A stretch of DNA of 45,850 nt, from the NCBI GenBank assembly GCA_903906425.1, contig CAIVKH010000007.1:1-45850 (forward strand), given 5' to 3'. The notes beneath the pieces were generated by a model. The model was given only the letters and a program-made list of their open reading frames with translations, was not told where the DNA came from and searched no databases. Numbering within the stretch: the first letter of the stretch is position 1; each line of letters starts with the position of its first letter. This DNA comes from an uncultured bacterium. GTDB taxonomy: Bacteria; Verrucomicrobiota; Kiritimatiellia; CAIVKH01. The position numbers and the translations under genes were made by a program. Positions 1 to 9,529 of the stretch are shown in pieces.

Positions 1-204
1 AAGGAGGCGGGCAAAGGAACGGGGCTGGGCCTGGCCACGGTTCACGGGATCGTGGCCCAGCATAAAGGTTGGCTGGAGGTGGAAAGCCAACCGGGCCAGG
101 GCAGCACCTTCCGGGTGTTTCTGCTGGATCGGCTACGCGGACGACAACCCGGAGAAGACCGTGCGCCCGGTGGCGCACGCGGGATTCGACCAGGGCTACA
201 TTGA
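1..204 (+). pseudogene. C-terminal fragment of a histidine kinase ATPase domain
   Basis: Frame 1 opens inside a HATPase_c domain: the G2-box [13 protein letters not shown] is followed by [19 protein letters not shown], the usual end of a hybrid kinase ATP-binding domain. The match stops near base 120. The frame then runs through unrelated codons to a TGA at 202-204, while from base 125 a different frame encodes the middle of a GAF domain. Seen: a sharp change of homology and frame at about 120-125. Inference: either an ancestral deletion fused two neighbouring kinase genes, or the join is an assembly artefact at the window edge. The 5' part lies outside the window. Confidence 0.7.
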
Positions 205-2392
205 CAAGCTGAAGATCACATGGGCCGACACCGAGCGCGGACGCGGCCCGACGGGAACGGCCATCCGCACCGGCCGGATCACCGGGTGCCGGTATATGCT
301 CACCGACCCCGCGTTCGCACCATGGCGCGACGAGGCGATCCAGCGCGGCTACGCCTCGTCCATCGTCCTGCCCCTGATGGAGGCGGGAAAGGCCTTCGGC
401 GCGATCAGCATCTATTCGCGCGAATCGGACCCGTTCACGAAGCAGGAGACCCGCATCCTCGCGGACCTGACCGCCGACCTGGCCGGCGGCATCCTCCGGC
501 TCCGGGCGCGCGAGGCGCAGCGGCACGCGGAGGAGGCGCTGCGTGCCAGCGAGGCGCAGTTCCGCCTGCTGTTCGATTCCAATCCGAATCCGATGTGGGT
601 CTTCGACGAGGAGACCCTGGGGTTCATTGCGGTCAATGAAACTGCGTTGCGCCACTACGGCTATACGCGCGACGAGTTCCTCGCGATGAGCGTGCTGGAC
701 ATCCGGCCGCCGGATGAGCGCGACGAGGCCCGCGCGATAATTGACAGACAGAAAGGCCAGATCGAAGTCCGCATCGGCGTGCGCCGCCACCAGAAAAAAG
801 ACGGCGCGCTGATTGACGTCGAGCTCACCGTCAGCTCGATTCCGTTCAACGGCCGCCCCGGCCGGCTCGTGCTGGTCAACGATGTGACCGAGCGATTGCA
901 GATCGAGGCGCAGGCCGCGGTGCAATTGAGCGCGCTGAAATCCACGGCCAACGCCATCGTCATCACCGATGGCAAGGGAATGATCGAGTGGGTGAATCCC
1001 GCGTTCGAGCATCTGACCGGCTACAGCGCCGCCGAAGCCATCGGCCAGAATCCGCGCGTGCTGAATTCGGGCCGGCACGACAAGGCATTTTTCAAGGACA
1101 TGTGGGACACGGTCCTTGCCGGCCAGGTCTGGCACGGCGAGCTGGTGAACAAGCGGAAGGACGGCGTGCTCTACACCGAGGAAATGACGATCACGCCGGT
1201 GCCCGACTCGTCCGGCAGGCTCGCGCACTTCGTCGCCGTGAAACAGGACGTGACGCAGCGCAAGCACGCGGAGGATCAGATGCGGCTGCATCTGGCCGTG
1301 CTGCAATCCGCCGCGATGGGCATTCTCATCGTCAGCCCGAAGGGCGAAATCCAGTGGGTGAACGAGTCGTTCACCCGGCTCACCGGCTACAGCGCCGACG
1401 AAATCATCGGGCAAAATCCGCGCCTGTTGAAATCGGGCAGGCAGGACAGGGAATTCTACGGCAACCTCTGGAAGACCATCCGCTCCGGCCGCGTGTGGCG
1501 CGGCGAGCTGGTGAACCGGCGGAAGGACGGAAATCACTATCACGAGGAAATGGTCATCACGCCGTTCATCAACAAGCACGGCGAGGTCACGCATTTCATC
1601 GCGACGAAGCACGACATCACGGAGCGCAAGAGGTCCGAGCAATATCTCAAGCGCACGCTCTCGGAACTGGCGCGCTCGAACGAGGAGCTGGAGCAGTTCG
1701 CCTACGTCGCGTCGCACGATTTGCAGGAGCCGCTGCGCGCCGTCACCGGCTACCTCGGCCTGCTCGAGCACGAGCTGAAGGACCGCCTCGACGAGAAGGA
1801 GCGCCACCACATCACCGGCGCGGTGGACGGCGCCAGGCGGATGCACACGCTCATCGCCGACCTGCTCTCGCTCTCGCGCGTCGGCACGCGCGGCGGCGAA
1901 TTCGAGTGGACCGACATGAACACGCTGCTGGACGAGGCTCAGCGCGCGCTGAGCGTGACCATCAAGGAGACCGGCGCGCAGATCATCCCCACGCCGCTGC
2001 CGACGCTGAAGGTGGACGCCGGCCAGATCGCGCTGCTGTTCCAGAACCTGATCGGCAACGCGATCAAGTTCCGCAGCGCGCGCACGCCGGAAATCCACAT
2101 CACCGCCGAGCGGCGCGCCGACGTGTGGCAGTTCAGCATCCGCGACAACGGCATCGGGATCGAGCGGCAGCACTTCGACCGCATTTTCGTGATCTTCCAG
2201 CGGCTGCACACGCGCAAGCAATATCCCGGCACCGGCATCGGCCTGGCGATCTGCAAGAAAATCGTCGAGCGACACAGCGGGAAAATCTGGGTGGATTCCG
2301 AGCCGGACAAAGGCACGACATTTTTCTTCAGCCTCCCCGCGCAGCGCGACGACGACGCGAAAACAAAACAGCTCAAGGCGGCCACGGAATGA
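125..2392 (+). CDS. GAF-PAS-PAS-PAS sensor histidine kinase, 5'-truncated
   Basis: A soluble sensor kinase with no membrane segment. A GTG at 161 could be called as the start, but GAF homology ([20 protein letters not shown]) begins at base 125 in the same frame, so the gene lacks its N-terminus. Counting from the GTG: rest of a GAF domain to about residue 115, PAS domains at about 127-245, 255-370 and 378-490, then a phytochrome-type HisKA box ([11 protein letters not shown], phospho-acceptor His519) and HATPase_c with N633, DNGIGIE and [11 protein letters not shown] 2 and 3 are near-copies of each other, both with the GYSA-DE-IGQNPR pattern. The Rcp1-like receiver 146 nt downstream is the probable partner, since this HisKA subtype usually pairs with single-domain Rcp1 regulators. 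A palindrome pair follows the stop codon. Confidence 0.88.
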   Translation, partial: WIGYADDNPEKTVRPVAHAGFDQGYIDKLKITWADTERGRGPTGTAIRTGRITGCRYMLTDPAFAPWRDEAIQRGYASSIVLPLMEAGKAFGAISIYSRESDPFTKQETRILADLTADLAGGILRLRAREAQRHAEEALRASEAQFRLLFDSNPNPMWVFDEETLGFIAVNETALRHYGYTRDEFLAMSVLDIRPPDERDEARAIIDRQKGQIEVRIGVRRHQKKDGALIDVELTVSSIPFNGRPGRLVLVNDVTERLQIEAQAAVQLSALKSTANAIVITDGKGMIEWVNPAFEHLTGYSAAEAIGQNPRVLNSGRHDKAFFKDMWDTVLAGQVWHGELVNKRKDGVLYTEEMTITPVPDSSGRLAHFVAVKQDVTQRKHAEDQMRLHLAVLQSAAMGILIVSPKGEIQWVNESFTRLTGYSADEIIGQNPRLLKSGRQDREFYGNLWKTIRSGRVWRGELVNRRKDGNHYHEEMVITPFINKHGEVTHFIATKHDITERKRSEQYLKRTLSELARSNEELEQFAYVASHDLQEPLRAVTGYLGLLEHELKDRLDEKERHHITGAVDGARRMHTLIADLLSLSRVGTRGGEFEWTDMNTLLDEAQRALSVTIKETGAQIIPTPLPTLKVDAGQIALLFQNLIGNAIKFRSARTPEIHITAERRADVWQFSIRDNGIGIERQHFDRIFVIFQRLHTRKQYPGTGIGLAICKKIVERHSGKIWVDSEPDKGTTFFFSLPAQRDDDAKTKQLKAATE

Positions 2393-2422
2393 AGGGGTCA
2401 GGTTTCAGAGGCCGGAAGACAT

Positions 2423-2469
2423 TTCCAATCATTGGAAAAGTGCGGACGCCTGTTTTCCAATCATTGGAA
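2423..2469. repeat. 32-bp-phased palindrome pair 1
   Basis: Two perfect copies of TTCCAATCATTGGAA at 2423-2437 and 2455-2469, start-to-start 32 bp, separated by the 17-bp GC-rich AAGTGCGGACGCCTGTT. The pair begins 30 nt after the stop of the sensor kinase and precedes the receiver gene on the same strand. No T-run follows. A short direct-repeat stretch of the ATGACGGATGACGGATGA type lies just downstream at about 2498-2536. Confidence 0.95.
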
Positions 2470-2538
2470 GCGAGCGGGCCGGCGGGCGGCGAATAAAAAT
2501 GACGGATGACGGATGAACAATGACGAAGGGCAAATGAG

Positions 2539-3012
2539 ATGAAGAAAAATGATCCGCGGCTCGGACGGCCGGTGGAAATCCTGCTGGTGGAGGACAGCCC
2601 CAGCGACGCCGATCTGTCGGTGGAGGCGTTCGGCTCCAGCAAGGTCGCCACGCATCTGAACATCGTCACGGACGGCGAGCAGGCGATGAAATTTTTGCGC
2701 AAGAAGGAGCCGTATGCGAAGGCGCCGCGGCCGGACCTGATCCTGCTGGACCTGAATCTGCCGCGCAAGGACGGGCGCGAGGTGCTCGCGGAAATCAAGA
2801 CGGATGTGATGCTGCGCACGATCCCGGTGATCGTGATGACCACGTCGCCGGCGGATCGCGACGTGTGGAAGGCGTATGATCTGCACGCGAACTGCTACAT
2901 CATCAAGCCGCTCGATTTCCGGCAGTTCGTGGAGCTGATCAAGGGCATCGAGGCGTTCTGGCTGACCCTCGCGCGCCTGCCGCCGCACGAGGCGAAGTTG
3001 ACGGTCTCATGA
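2539..3012 (+). CDS. Rcp1-like single-domain response regulator
   Basis: A 157-residue stand-alone receiver domain. It has the acidic pocket (LLVEDSPSDADL), phospho-acceptor Asp71 in LLDLNLPRKDG, the switch Thr/Ser in VIVMTTS and the conserved Lys123 in IIKPLDF. The extended loop around LRKKEPYAKAPRPDLILLDLN is typical of the Rcp1 subfamily, which accepts phosphate from phytochrome-like kinases. There is no output domain, so it probably acts by protein contact or as a phosphate relay. It lies directly downstream of the kinase with the matching HisKA subtype. GAAGGG upstream is a plausible ribosome-binding site. Confidence 0.9.
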   Translation: MKKNDPRLGRPVEILLVEDSPSDADLSVEAFGSSKVATHLNIVTDGEQAMKFLRKKEPYAKAPRPDLILLDLNLPRKDGREVLAEIKTDVMLRTIPVIVMTTSPADRDVWKAYDLHANCYIIKPLDFRQFVELIKGIEAFWLTLARLPPHEAKLTVS

Positions 3013-3110
3013 CGGCGGGGGAACGGAAACGCACGGTGAGTGACTTGAAAGTTTTCCGTCTTAAGCGAAGTTAAGGCCGGTTTTTTTCGGCGGTCGAAGA
3101 CAAAACCATC

Positions 3111-4250
3111 ATGCATGGCGATGACATAAAAATTCTGCTGGTCGAGGACAGCGCGTCGGACGCGGACCTGCTGCGCGAGTCGCTGCAGCAGGCAAGCAAG
3201 GCACGATTCGAATTCGTTCACGTGGATCACCTCAACGACGCGATCACGCGGCTTCGAAACCAGAAGTTCGACGTGGCGCTGGCGGACCTGTCGCTGCCGG
3301 ACAGCAAGGGCGCGGATACGTACCGGCGGTTGCGCGCGGCCGCGCCGCACCTGCCCATCGTCGTGCTGACGGGCAACGACGATGAGAATCTCGGCGTCGA
3401 GGCGGTGCGCGAGACGGTGCAGGATTATCTGGTCAAAGGCCACGCCGACGGCCGCCAGATCGTGCGGTCCATCCGCTATGCGATCGAGCGCAAGCAGACC
3501 GAGGAGGCGCTGCGCGCGGCGCGCGAGGAGCTGGAGCTGCGCGTGCGCTGGCGGACCGCCGATCTGCACAAGGCGAACAAACTTCTGCGCGCGGAAATGG
3601 CCAAGCGCGAAAAATTGCAGGCGCAGCTGCTGTCCACCACCGAGCGCGAACAGAAGCGCATCGGCGAAGATTTGCACGACGGTCTCTGCCAGCTTCTGAC
3701 CGGCGCGCGGTTCCACAACGCGATGCTCGGCCAGCAGCTCCGCACCACTCAGCCCGACTGCGCGCGCGAAACCGACGCCATCGAGACGCTGCTGAAGGAC
3801 GCGGTCGAGAACGCGCGCGATTTGTCCTACGGCTTGAATCCTCTCGCGCCGGATGCCCGCGGCCTGATGACCGCCCTGCAGCAACTGGCCGACAGGATGC
3901 AGACGGCGAACGGCCCGCGCTGCACCTGCAACATCCCCCAGCCCGTCGGCATTTCGGACCACGCGGTGGCCTCGCAGCTTTATCGCATCGCGCAGGAAGC
4001 CGTGCAAAACGCGCTGAAGCACGCCGGCGCGAAGAAGATCACGATCGAATTGAAACGGCGCAACGGTGGCGTAACATTGAGCGTCGCCGACGACGGCGTC
4101 GGCATGAAACGAACGGGGGCCAGGCCGCGAGGCATGGGGCTTTCGAACATGAGCCGGCGCGCGCGGTTGATTGGTGGAACATTGGAGATCAAGAACGCGG
4201 ACGGCGGCGGCATCGCAGTCACCTGCCGGCTGCCGGTCGCGGAGAAATAG
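3111..4250 (+). CDS. REC-HisKA_3 hybrid sensor kinase (NarX/DegS type)
   Basis: A 379-residue cytoplasmic protein. The N-terminal receiver (about 5-125) has LLVEDSASDADLL, Asp59 and Lys109. A coiled coil follows (about 125-178), then a HisKA_3 box (RIGEDLHDGLCQLLTG, His189) and a HATPase_c domain with RIAQEAVQNALKHA, DDGVGM and GMGLSNM. This kinase class phosphorylates LuxR-type regulators, and one starts 12 nt downstream. The receiver in front suggests that an upstream kinase, perhaps the one ending at 2392, controls its activity. No good ribosome-binding site is visible. The 98-nt gap before it holds an AT-rich stretch and a weak inverted repeat, CTTAA-N6-TTAAG, but no convincing promoter. 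Confidence 0.9.
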   Translation: MHGDDIKILLVEDSASDADLLRESLQQASKARFEFVHVDHLNDAITRLRNQKFDVALADLSLPDSKGADTYRRLRAAAPHLPIVVLTGNDDENLGVEAVRETVQDYLVKGHADGRQIVRSIRYAIERKQTEEALRAAREELELRVRWRTADLHKANKLLRAEMAKREKLQAQLLSTTEREQKRIGEDLHDGLCQLLTGARFHNAMLGQQLRTTQPDCARETDAIETLLKDAVENARDLSYGLNPLAPDARGLMTALQQLADRMQTANGPRCTCNIPQPVGISDHAVASQLYRIAQEAVQNALKHAGAKKITIELKRRNGGVTLSVADDGVGMKRTGARPRGMGLSNMSRRARLIGGTLEIKNADGGGIAVTCRLPVAEK

Positions 4251-4261
4251 GAGAGGCAAAC

Positions 4262-4936
4262 ATGGCCACGGCACTCAAAGCAAAACCACATCTGGGCAAG
4301 AAACGCGTGTTCCTCGTCGAAGATCATCCGGTGACGCGCGAGGGCTTCGCGCGGCTCATTGATTTCCAGACCGACCTGATGGTGTGCGGCAAGGCCACCA
4401 GCGCGGCCGAGGCCATGAAGGAGATTCCGCGCGAAAAGCCCGACATCGCCATCGTGGATATTTCGCTGGCGGGCGGCAACGGCATCGAGCTGGTCAAGGA
4501 TCTGGCCGTGCTGGATCCCGCGCTGCCGGTGCTCGTGCTTTCGATGCACGATGAAAAGATCTACGCCGGGCGCGCGATCCGCGCCGGGGCGCGCGGCTAC
4601 ATCATGAAGAACGAGCCGATCGAGCTTGTGCTGCGCAGCATTCGCGAAGTGCTCCGCGGCCAGATTTGCGTGAGCGAAGCGATGCGCACGCTGATGCTGG
4701 AAAAATTGCACGGAAGAAAATCCGACACCGTCGGCGTAGACACGCTGAGCGACCGCGAGCTTGAGGTCTTCCGCCTGATCGGCGAAGGCCGCGGCACGCG
4801 CGAGATCGCCAAGCATCTTTGCATCAGCGTGAGCACCGCCGAAAAACACCGCGCGCACATCAAGGAAAAGCTCGGCCTGCAAAACGCCCCCGAGCTTGTG
4901 TCCAGCGCGGCCCGCTGGGTTCAGAGCGAAGACTGA
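4262..4936 (+). CDS. NarL/FixJ-family response regulator
   Basis: A 224-residue two-domain transcription regulator. The receiver (about 13-130) has FLVEDHPVTREG, phospho-acceptor Asp66 in AIVDISLAGGNG and Lys at YIMKNEP. A LuxR-type helix-turn-helix follows at about 160-215 (LSDRELEVFRLIGEG, TREIAKHLCISVSTAEKH). AGGAG sits in front of the ATG, and the gap to the HisKA_3 kinase is 11 nt, so the two are almost certainly one operon and a cognate pair. The target genes cannot be told from the sequence. Confidence 0.93.
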   Translation: MATALKAKPHLGKKRVFLVEDHPVTREGFARLIDFQTDLMVCGKATSAAEAMKEIPREKPDIAIVDISLAGGNGIELVKDLAVLDPALPVLVLSMHDEKIYAGRAIRAGARGYIMKNEPIELVLRSIREVLRGQICVSEAMRTLMLEKLHGRKSDTVGVDTLSDRELEVFRLIGEGRGTREIAKHLCISVSTAEKHRAHIKEKLGLQNAPELVSSAARWVQSED

Positions 4937-4960
4937 CGAGATCGGCACGCATTGTCCCTC

Positions 4961-5009
4961 ATGGCGGATTCCGCCATTTCAAATGTACGGGTGGCGCAAT
5001 TTCGCGCCA
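4961..5009. terminator. two small hairpins after the LuxR-type regulator
   Basis: ATGGCGG-ATT-CCGCCAT at 4961-4977 and TGGCGC-AATTTC-GCGCCA at 4992-5009, 24 nt after the regulator's stop. No T-run follows, so this is at best a weak or factor-dependent terminator. No phased palindrome pair follows this gene. Confidence 0.35.
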
Positions 5010-5051
5010 TGGCGAATGCGGTATTTTGCACTCAAGAAATGGAGGCACGGA

Positions 5052-5255
5052 ATGAGTGCAGTATCGAACATTGAGATGGTGGGCAGGATCGGATTCGCGT
5101 CGGGGCGTTCGCAGAAAATCGAGTGGTTTCCCGCGGTGTTGGTGTCGCAGTGCGGAAGCGGGGCGGTATCGGAGAGGGTTCCGTGTCCGTTCCAGGATCC
5201 CATGATCACGCGGCGGGCGGTGCGGCGCTGGGCTGATTCGTCTGTGAAGAAATGA
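5052..5255 (+). CDS. small protein of unknown function, 67 aa
   Basis: A short reading frame starting MSAVSNIEMVGRIG and ending DSSVKK. The support is a good GGAGG 6 nt before the ATG and its position 13 nt upstream of the DUF2934 gene, which has its own Shine-Dalgarno site. I recognise no family. The product is basic, with no membrane segment and two cysteines. Codon use looks like the surrounding GC-rich genes. It could be spurious. Confidence 0.4.
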   Translation: MSAVSNIEMVGRIGFASGRSQKIEWFPAVLVSQCGSGAVSERVPCPFQDPMITRRAVRRWADSSVKK

Positions 5256-5268
5256 AAGGAGCAAAACC

Positions 5269-5511
5269 ATGAAAAAGACCGCGGGCAATAATACGGATTC
5301 ATCAACGGCGGGCCAGAAGGACAAGGCGAAGAAGGCCGCCGGGTCGCCGGCGAGCGGCGCCGAAATCGCTCTCCTCGCATACCTGGCCTGGGAGAAGGAC
5401 GGGATGCCGGCCGGCAAGGACCAGCAATACTGGTTTCAGGCCGAGGCGCAACTGAGCAGGGGAAATAATGCCGGCACCGGCGCAATGTCGGATTTGCAGA
5501 CCGGGGCCTAG
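5269..5511 (+). CDS. DUF2934 family small protein
   Basis: An 80-residue protein with a Lys/Ala-rich N-terminus followed by the DUF2934 signature: AEIALLAYLAWEKDG, then P-G-D-Q-YW and AEAQL. DUF2934 proteins are short, widespread in environmental bacteria and without an established function. AGGAG lies before the ATG. The gene sits between two signalling modules, but nothing ties it mechanistically to them. Confidence 0.8.
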   Translation: MKKTAGNNTDSSTAGQKDKAKKAAGSPASGAEIALLAYLAWEKDGMPAGKDQQYWFQAEAQLSRGNNAGTGAMSDLQTGA

Positions 5512-5569
5512 GAGTTTGCCGGATCGCATGCGGCATTCATGCGCCGGCGGAACAGGAAAGGGAACTGCC

Positions 5570-6070
5570 GTGGAAAGCATGCTGTTGACAATTCCGCCGC
5601 ACCGGACGGCGACGCATGCGACTTCAAGCGCGCCGCCTTTGCCCGTTTTCGAACCCGCCGCACCGGATGAATTGGACCCGATCACGGGCCTGCGAAATAA
5701 TATCGGCCTGCTGCGGTACCATGACCGGCTGATCCATACGGGATTCGCCACCGCCTCGATTGGCGCCTTCCGTGTGGACAGCTACGACATCGTCCGGCGG
5801 CGCCACGGCGACACCATCGGCAACATGCTGCTGGCTTTCGTCTCAACCATCCTGCTCAAGGAACTGGGAACGGACGACTGCCTCGCCCATTCCGGCGAGG
5901 GCGAATTCATCCTGATGCTCGCAAACCAGAACGCCGACGGACTGCACTCCATGCTCGCACGTTTCTCGCTCGCCCTCTTCTGTCATCCATTTCCCCTGCC
6001 CGCCGGCGGCAGCGAGCGCGTCAGAATCTCCAGCCGCGACTCCGCGCCCGCCGCCGGCGCGGCCGCCTGA
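5570..6070 (+). CDS. degenerate GGDEF-domain protein
   Basis: A 166-residue protein. Residues around 35-150 follow the GGDEF fold: DPITGLRNNIGLLRYHDRL, then a core ending HGDTIGNMLLAFVS, then SGEGEFILML where the GGDEF loop should be. SGEGEF is not a canonical signature, and the segment after the loop is short, so diguanylate cyclase activity is doubtful; a binding or regulatory role is as likely. The GTG at 5570 is preferred because AGGAAAGGGAA ends 7 nt before it; an ATG at 5579 is possible. A palindrome pair begins 3 nt after the stop, the closest spacing in the window. Confidence 0.7.
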   Translation: MESMLLTIPPHRTATHATSSAPPLPVFEPAAPDELDPITGLRNNIGLLRYHDRLIHTGFATASIGAFRVDSYDIVRRRHGDTIGNMLLAFVSTILLKELGTDDCLAHSGEGEFILMLANQNADGLHSMLARFSLALFCHPFPLPAGGSERVRISSRDSAPAAGAAA

Positions 6071-6073
6071 TGT

Positions 6074-6120
6074 TTCCAATGATTGGAAACCAGCGCCGTC
6101 GAAATTTCCAATCATTGGAA
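6074..6120. repeat. 32-bp-phased palindrome pair 2
   Basis: TTCCAATGATTGGAA at 6074-6088 and TTCCAATCATTGGAA at 6106-6120, start-to-start 32 bp, spacer ACCAGCGCCGTCGAAAT. It lies 3 nt after the stop of the GGDEF-like gene and 94 nt before the hybrid kinase. Confidence 0.95.
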
Positions 6121-6155
6121 CCCGCGGCTGCTGCAAAGGATGGGCGCGCGCGCGT

Positions 6156-6184
6156 TTTTTTCACACTTTCTCATGGTGAAAAAA
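6156..6184 (+). promoter_or_regulatory. AT-rich inverted repeat in the hybrid kinase leader
   Basis: TTTTTTCAC at 6156-6164 and GTGAAAAAA at 6176-6184 form a perfect 9-bp inverted repeat with an 11-nt loop, 30 nt upstream of the hybrid kinase start and just after a CG-repeat tract (6144-6154). It could be an operator or a 5'-UTR hairpin. No Shine-Dalgarno site is visible between it and the ATG. Confidence 0.35.
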
Positions 6185-6214
6185 GGCCTGGATCTATAGG
6201 CTTCAGCCACTCGG

Positions 6215-9200
6215 ATGATGAGGAAGAAGCCATATGTTCCGGCACCGCTGGGCGAGGCTCCGCGCATTCTGATCGTTGACGATCTGAAAGACAGCGTGGA
6301 ACTGATAGCAGCGATCCTGCGTCACCAGCTCGGCGATGTCGTCATCCACGAGGCGCTCAGCGGAAAGGAATGCCTCGAGATCGCGGCGCGCGAAAAAATC
6401 GACGTGATCCTGCTGGACGCAAAGATGCCGCACATGGACGGCTTCGAGACGTGCCGGCGGCTGAAGGCGTCGCCCAGGACGGCGACAACCCCCGTGCTGA
6501 TGGTCTCCGGAATCCTCACGACGCCGCGCCACCGCGTCTCCGGAATGGAAGTCGGCGCCGACGGCTACCTGTGCAAGCCCTTCGAGAATGAAGAGCTGGT
6601 TGCGCAGGTCGAGGTCCTGCTGCGAATCAAGCGCGCGGAAGATGAATTGCGCAGCCACGAATCGCATCTGCAGACAGAGCTGGCCAGCCGCACCGACGCG
6701 CTGTCGAAATCGGAATCGCGATTCCGCGCCCTGTTTGAATATTCGCCGGACGCCGTGTTCGTGGAAAATCGGAAAGGCATCGTGCTGGATGTAAACCAGG
6801 CCGCGTGCCGCCTGCACGGCGTCGCACGCGATCAGCTCGTTGGCCGCAACGTGCTGGACCTGGTTCCGGAAGATGAACGCAAGGCGGTCGCGGCGCAATT
6901 TCCGGCGTGGTTCACAGGAAACATTCACCAGATCGAAGGCTTCAGCCACACGATGGATGGCCGACGCATCCCCGTGGAAATCCGGGCCAGCCTGATTGAT
7001 TTTGGCGGGGAAAAAGCGCTGATCCTCCACGTCCGCGACATCACCGCGCGCAAGATCGTCGAGGATTCCCTCCGGCTGAGCGAGGCGCGCTATCGCGCCA
7101 TCGTCGAAGAACAGACCGAGCTGATCATCCGCCAGTTGCCGGACACGACGCTGACGTTCGCCAATGAAGCCGTCATCCGCTACATGGGCCTGCCGCGCGA
7201 ACAGATCGTCGGCCATCAATGCGTCGATTTCATCCTGAAGGATGACCGCGAAAAAATTCACGCTGCGATCGCCTCGCTCACGCCCGATCATCCCGTTTGC
7301 GCCGTCGAATTCCGCCTGATGCTGCCGGACGGTCGCACGCGATGGCATCACTGGATCAAGCGCGGAATTTTCGAGCGCGACGGACGCATGGCCGAGATCC
7401 AGGCAATTGGCCACGACATCACCGAGCGGCTGGAGGTCGAGCGGCGCCAGCAAACCCTGCTGCGCGGAATGCGGGAAATCGTCGAGATCGCCGACGAGCT
7501 GATCGGCTCGCCGGACGAAGACTCGCTCTACCGGCTGGCCGTCGAACTCGCGCGCAAAAAACTCGGGCTGGAGCGCGTCGGCATTCTCATCAATCGCGAC
7601 CCGTGGGTGCAGTCAACCTTCGGCACCGACTATGAAGGCAACACGACGGACGAGCGCCTGAATCGCGCCCCGATGGACAAGACGTGGCAGGAAACCATGC
7701 GCCTGCGCCAGCCCAGCGAGCCGCGCTGGAGCACGACGAAAGGCAAACTCGTTTATTGGAACGGCCAGCGCCTGGCGGGCAACCGCACCGGGTGGATCGC
7801 CATCACGCCGATTCAGACCGCGCACAAATCCATCGGAATTCTTTGCAACGACACCGCCATCACCGGCGCGCCGATGGACGAATCCGTGCAGGAAATCGTC
7901 GCCGTATTCTGCTCGCTGTTTGCCAACATCGCCGAGCGCAAGGCGGCCGAACGCGAACGCAGCCGCCTCGCCGTCGCCGTCGAGCAATCCGCCGAGTCGG
8001 TCCTGATCACCGACACCGACGGTGTGATTCACTATGCCAATCCCGGCTTCGAACGCATGACCGGCTATCGCCGCGAAGATGTCATCGGCAAGACTCCGCG
8101 CCTGCTCAAGAGCGGAAAACACAGCGAGGCGTTTTACCGCCGCATGTGGAACACGCTCCAGCGCGGCCAGGTCTGGACCGGGCGCATGACCAACCGCCGC
8201 CGCGATGGCTCGTTCTTCGAAGTCGAACACACCATCTCGCCGGTGCGCGACGACAAGGGGCTGGTCGTCAGCTATCTCTCCGTTTCGCAGGACGTGACCG
8301 CCGCCGTGCAGATGGAAGCGGAGTTGAGGCAGGCGCAAAAGATGGAGAGCATCGGACGGCTCGCCGGAGGAATTGCGCACGACTTCAACAACCTGCTCAC
8401 CGCCATCCTCGGTTTCGCGCGCATGGCCGACGCGGAAATTGACCCGCAGTCGTCCCTCAAGGAAGACATCACCGAAATCATCAGCGCGGGCGAACGCGCC
8501 TCGCGCCTCACCAAGCAACTGCTTTCATTCGGCCGCAAACAGGTCATCCAGATTCAGCCCGCCGACCCGAACCAGATCGTCGCCAACATGGAAAACATTT
8601 TGCGGCGCACGCTCGGAGAGCACATCGAACTGACCACCGAGCTTGCCACGGACCTCGGATTCATCGAGGTGGATTCCGGCCAGATCGAACAGGTCATCAT
8701 GAATCTGGCGATCAACTCCTTCGACGCCATGCCGCGCGGCGGCCGGCTCGCGATCAAGACGGGCAGCGCCGTGCTTTCCGAGGAATACTGCCGCAAGCAC
8801 ATCAGCCTCCGCCCCGGCCCCTACATCACGCTCACCGTCCGCGACAACGGCTGCGGCATGCCCGACCACGTCCGCGAGCGCGCCTTCGAACCGTTCTTCA
8901 CCACGAAGGAAAAGGGCAAGGGCTCCGGCCTTGGCCTGGCCACCGTGTATGGCATTGTCAGGCAATATCGCGGCCACATCGAGCTGACGACCGAAGTCAA
9001 CGTCGGCACCGAATTCGTCATCTATCTTCCCAAATCATCGGCCGAATCCGCCGCCGTGCCCGTCGAGATCAAGCCGCTCCTTCAAACCGGAACCGAAACC
9101 ATTCTCATCGTCGAAGACGAATCCATCGTCCGCCGCCTCGCCCAGCGCAACCTCCATTCGCTCGGCTACCACGTCATCGAGGCCAAAAACGGCGAAGAGG

Positions 9201-9493
9201 CGCTTGCGATATACCAAGCGCGCAAAGAGCCGATCCACCTCGTCCTCACCGACGTGGTCATGCCCAAGCTTAACGGCCCCGATCTCGTCGCAGCCCTTCA
9301 CCAGACCGACCCCGAACTCCCGGTCCTTTACATGTCCGGCTTCGCCGACGACATGTTCACCCGCGGAATCCAGGCCGTTGGCGACATCGCGCTGATCGTA
9401 AAACCCTTCACCCGCGAAATCCTCGCCCACCACGTCCGCGCCGCACTCGACAAGCCCCGCGAGAAAACCGCCGCACCCGCCGTCCCCGCATAA
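6215..9493 (+). CDS. REC-PAS-PAS-GAF-PAS-HisKA-HATPase-REC hybrid histidine kinase
   Basis: A 1092-residue cytoplasmic hybrid kinase. Order: receiver at about 15-135 (Asp68, Lys121), PAS at about 165-280 and 290-405, a GAF-like region at about 415-575, PAS at about 585-695, HisKA (GGIAHDFNNLLTAI, His722), HATPase_c (N832 region, DNGCGMP, GSGLGLATVYGIV) and a C-terminal receiver at about 960-1075 (Asp1013, Lys1063). Receivers at both ends suit a phosphorelay that is itself controlled by another kinase. Start codons at 6215 and 6218 are both in frame, and neither has a clear ribosome-binding site. A triple palindrome array begins 36 nt after the stop and separates this cluster from the ATPase operon. 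Confidence 0.93.
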   Translation: MMRKKPYVPAPLGEAPRILIVDDLKDSVELIAAILRHQLGDVVIHEALSGKECLEIAAREKIDVILLDAKMPHMDGFETCRRLKASPRTATTPVLMVSGILTTPRHRVSGMEVGADGYLCKPFENEELVAQVEVLLRIKRAEDELRSHESHLQTELASRTDALSKSESRFRALFEYSPDAVFVENRKGIVLDVNQAACRLHGVARDQLVGRNVLDLVPEDERKAVAAQFPAWFTGNIHQIEGFSHTMDGRRIPVEIRASLIDFGGEKALILHVRDITARKIVEDSLRLSEARYRAIVEEQTELIIRQLPDTTLTFANEAVIRYMGLPREQIVGHQCVDFILKDDREKIHAAIASLTPDHPVCAVEFRLMLPDGRTRWHHWIKRGIFERDGRMAEIQAIGHDITERLEVERRQQTLLRGMREIVEIADELIGSPDEDSLYRLAVELARKKLGLERVGILINRDPWVQSTFGTDYEGNTTDERLNRAPMDKTWQETMRLRQPSEPRWSTTKGKLVYWNGQRLAGNRTGWIAITPIQTAHKSIGILCNDTAITGAPMDESVQEIVAVFCSLFANIAERKAAERERSRLAVAVEQSAESVLITDTDGVIHYANPGFERMTGYRREDVIGKTPRLLKSGKHSEAFYRRMWNTLQRGQVWTGRMTNRRRDGSFFEVEHTISPVRDDKGLVVSYLSVSQDVTAAVQMEAELRQAQKMESIGRLAGGIAHDFNNLLTAILGFARMADAEIDPQSSLKEDITEIISAGERASRLTKQLLSFGRKQVIQIQPADPNQIVANMENILRRTLGEHIELTTELATDLGFIEVDSGQIEQVIMNLAINSFDAMPRGGRLAIKTGSAVLSEEYCRKHISLRPGPYITLTVRDNGCGMPDHVRERAFEPFFTTKEKGKGSGLGLATVYGIVRQYRGHIELTTEVNVGTEFVIYLPKSSAESAAVPVEIKPLLQTGTETILIVEDESIVRRLAQRNLHSLGYHVIEAKNGEEALAIYQARKEPIHLVLTDVVMPKLNGPDLVAALHQTDPELPVLYMSGFADDMFTRGIQAVGDIALIVKPFTREILAHHVRAALDKPREKTAAPAVPA

Positions 9494-9529
9494 TCTTCTT
9501 TCGAAGTCATCCCAGCCCGGCCTGACCTC

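Noticed and set aside
988..2496. 502-codon frame overlapping the first sensor kinase
   Set aside because: Arg/Ala/His-rich shadow of the PAS/HisKA coding sequence; it runs through the palindromes.
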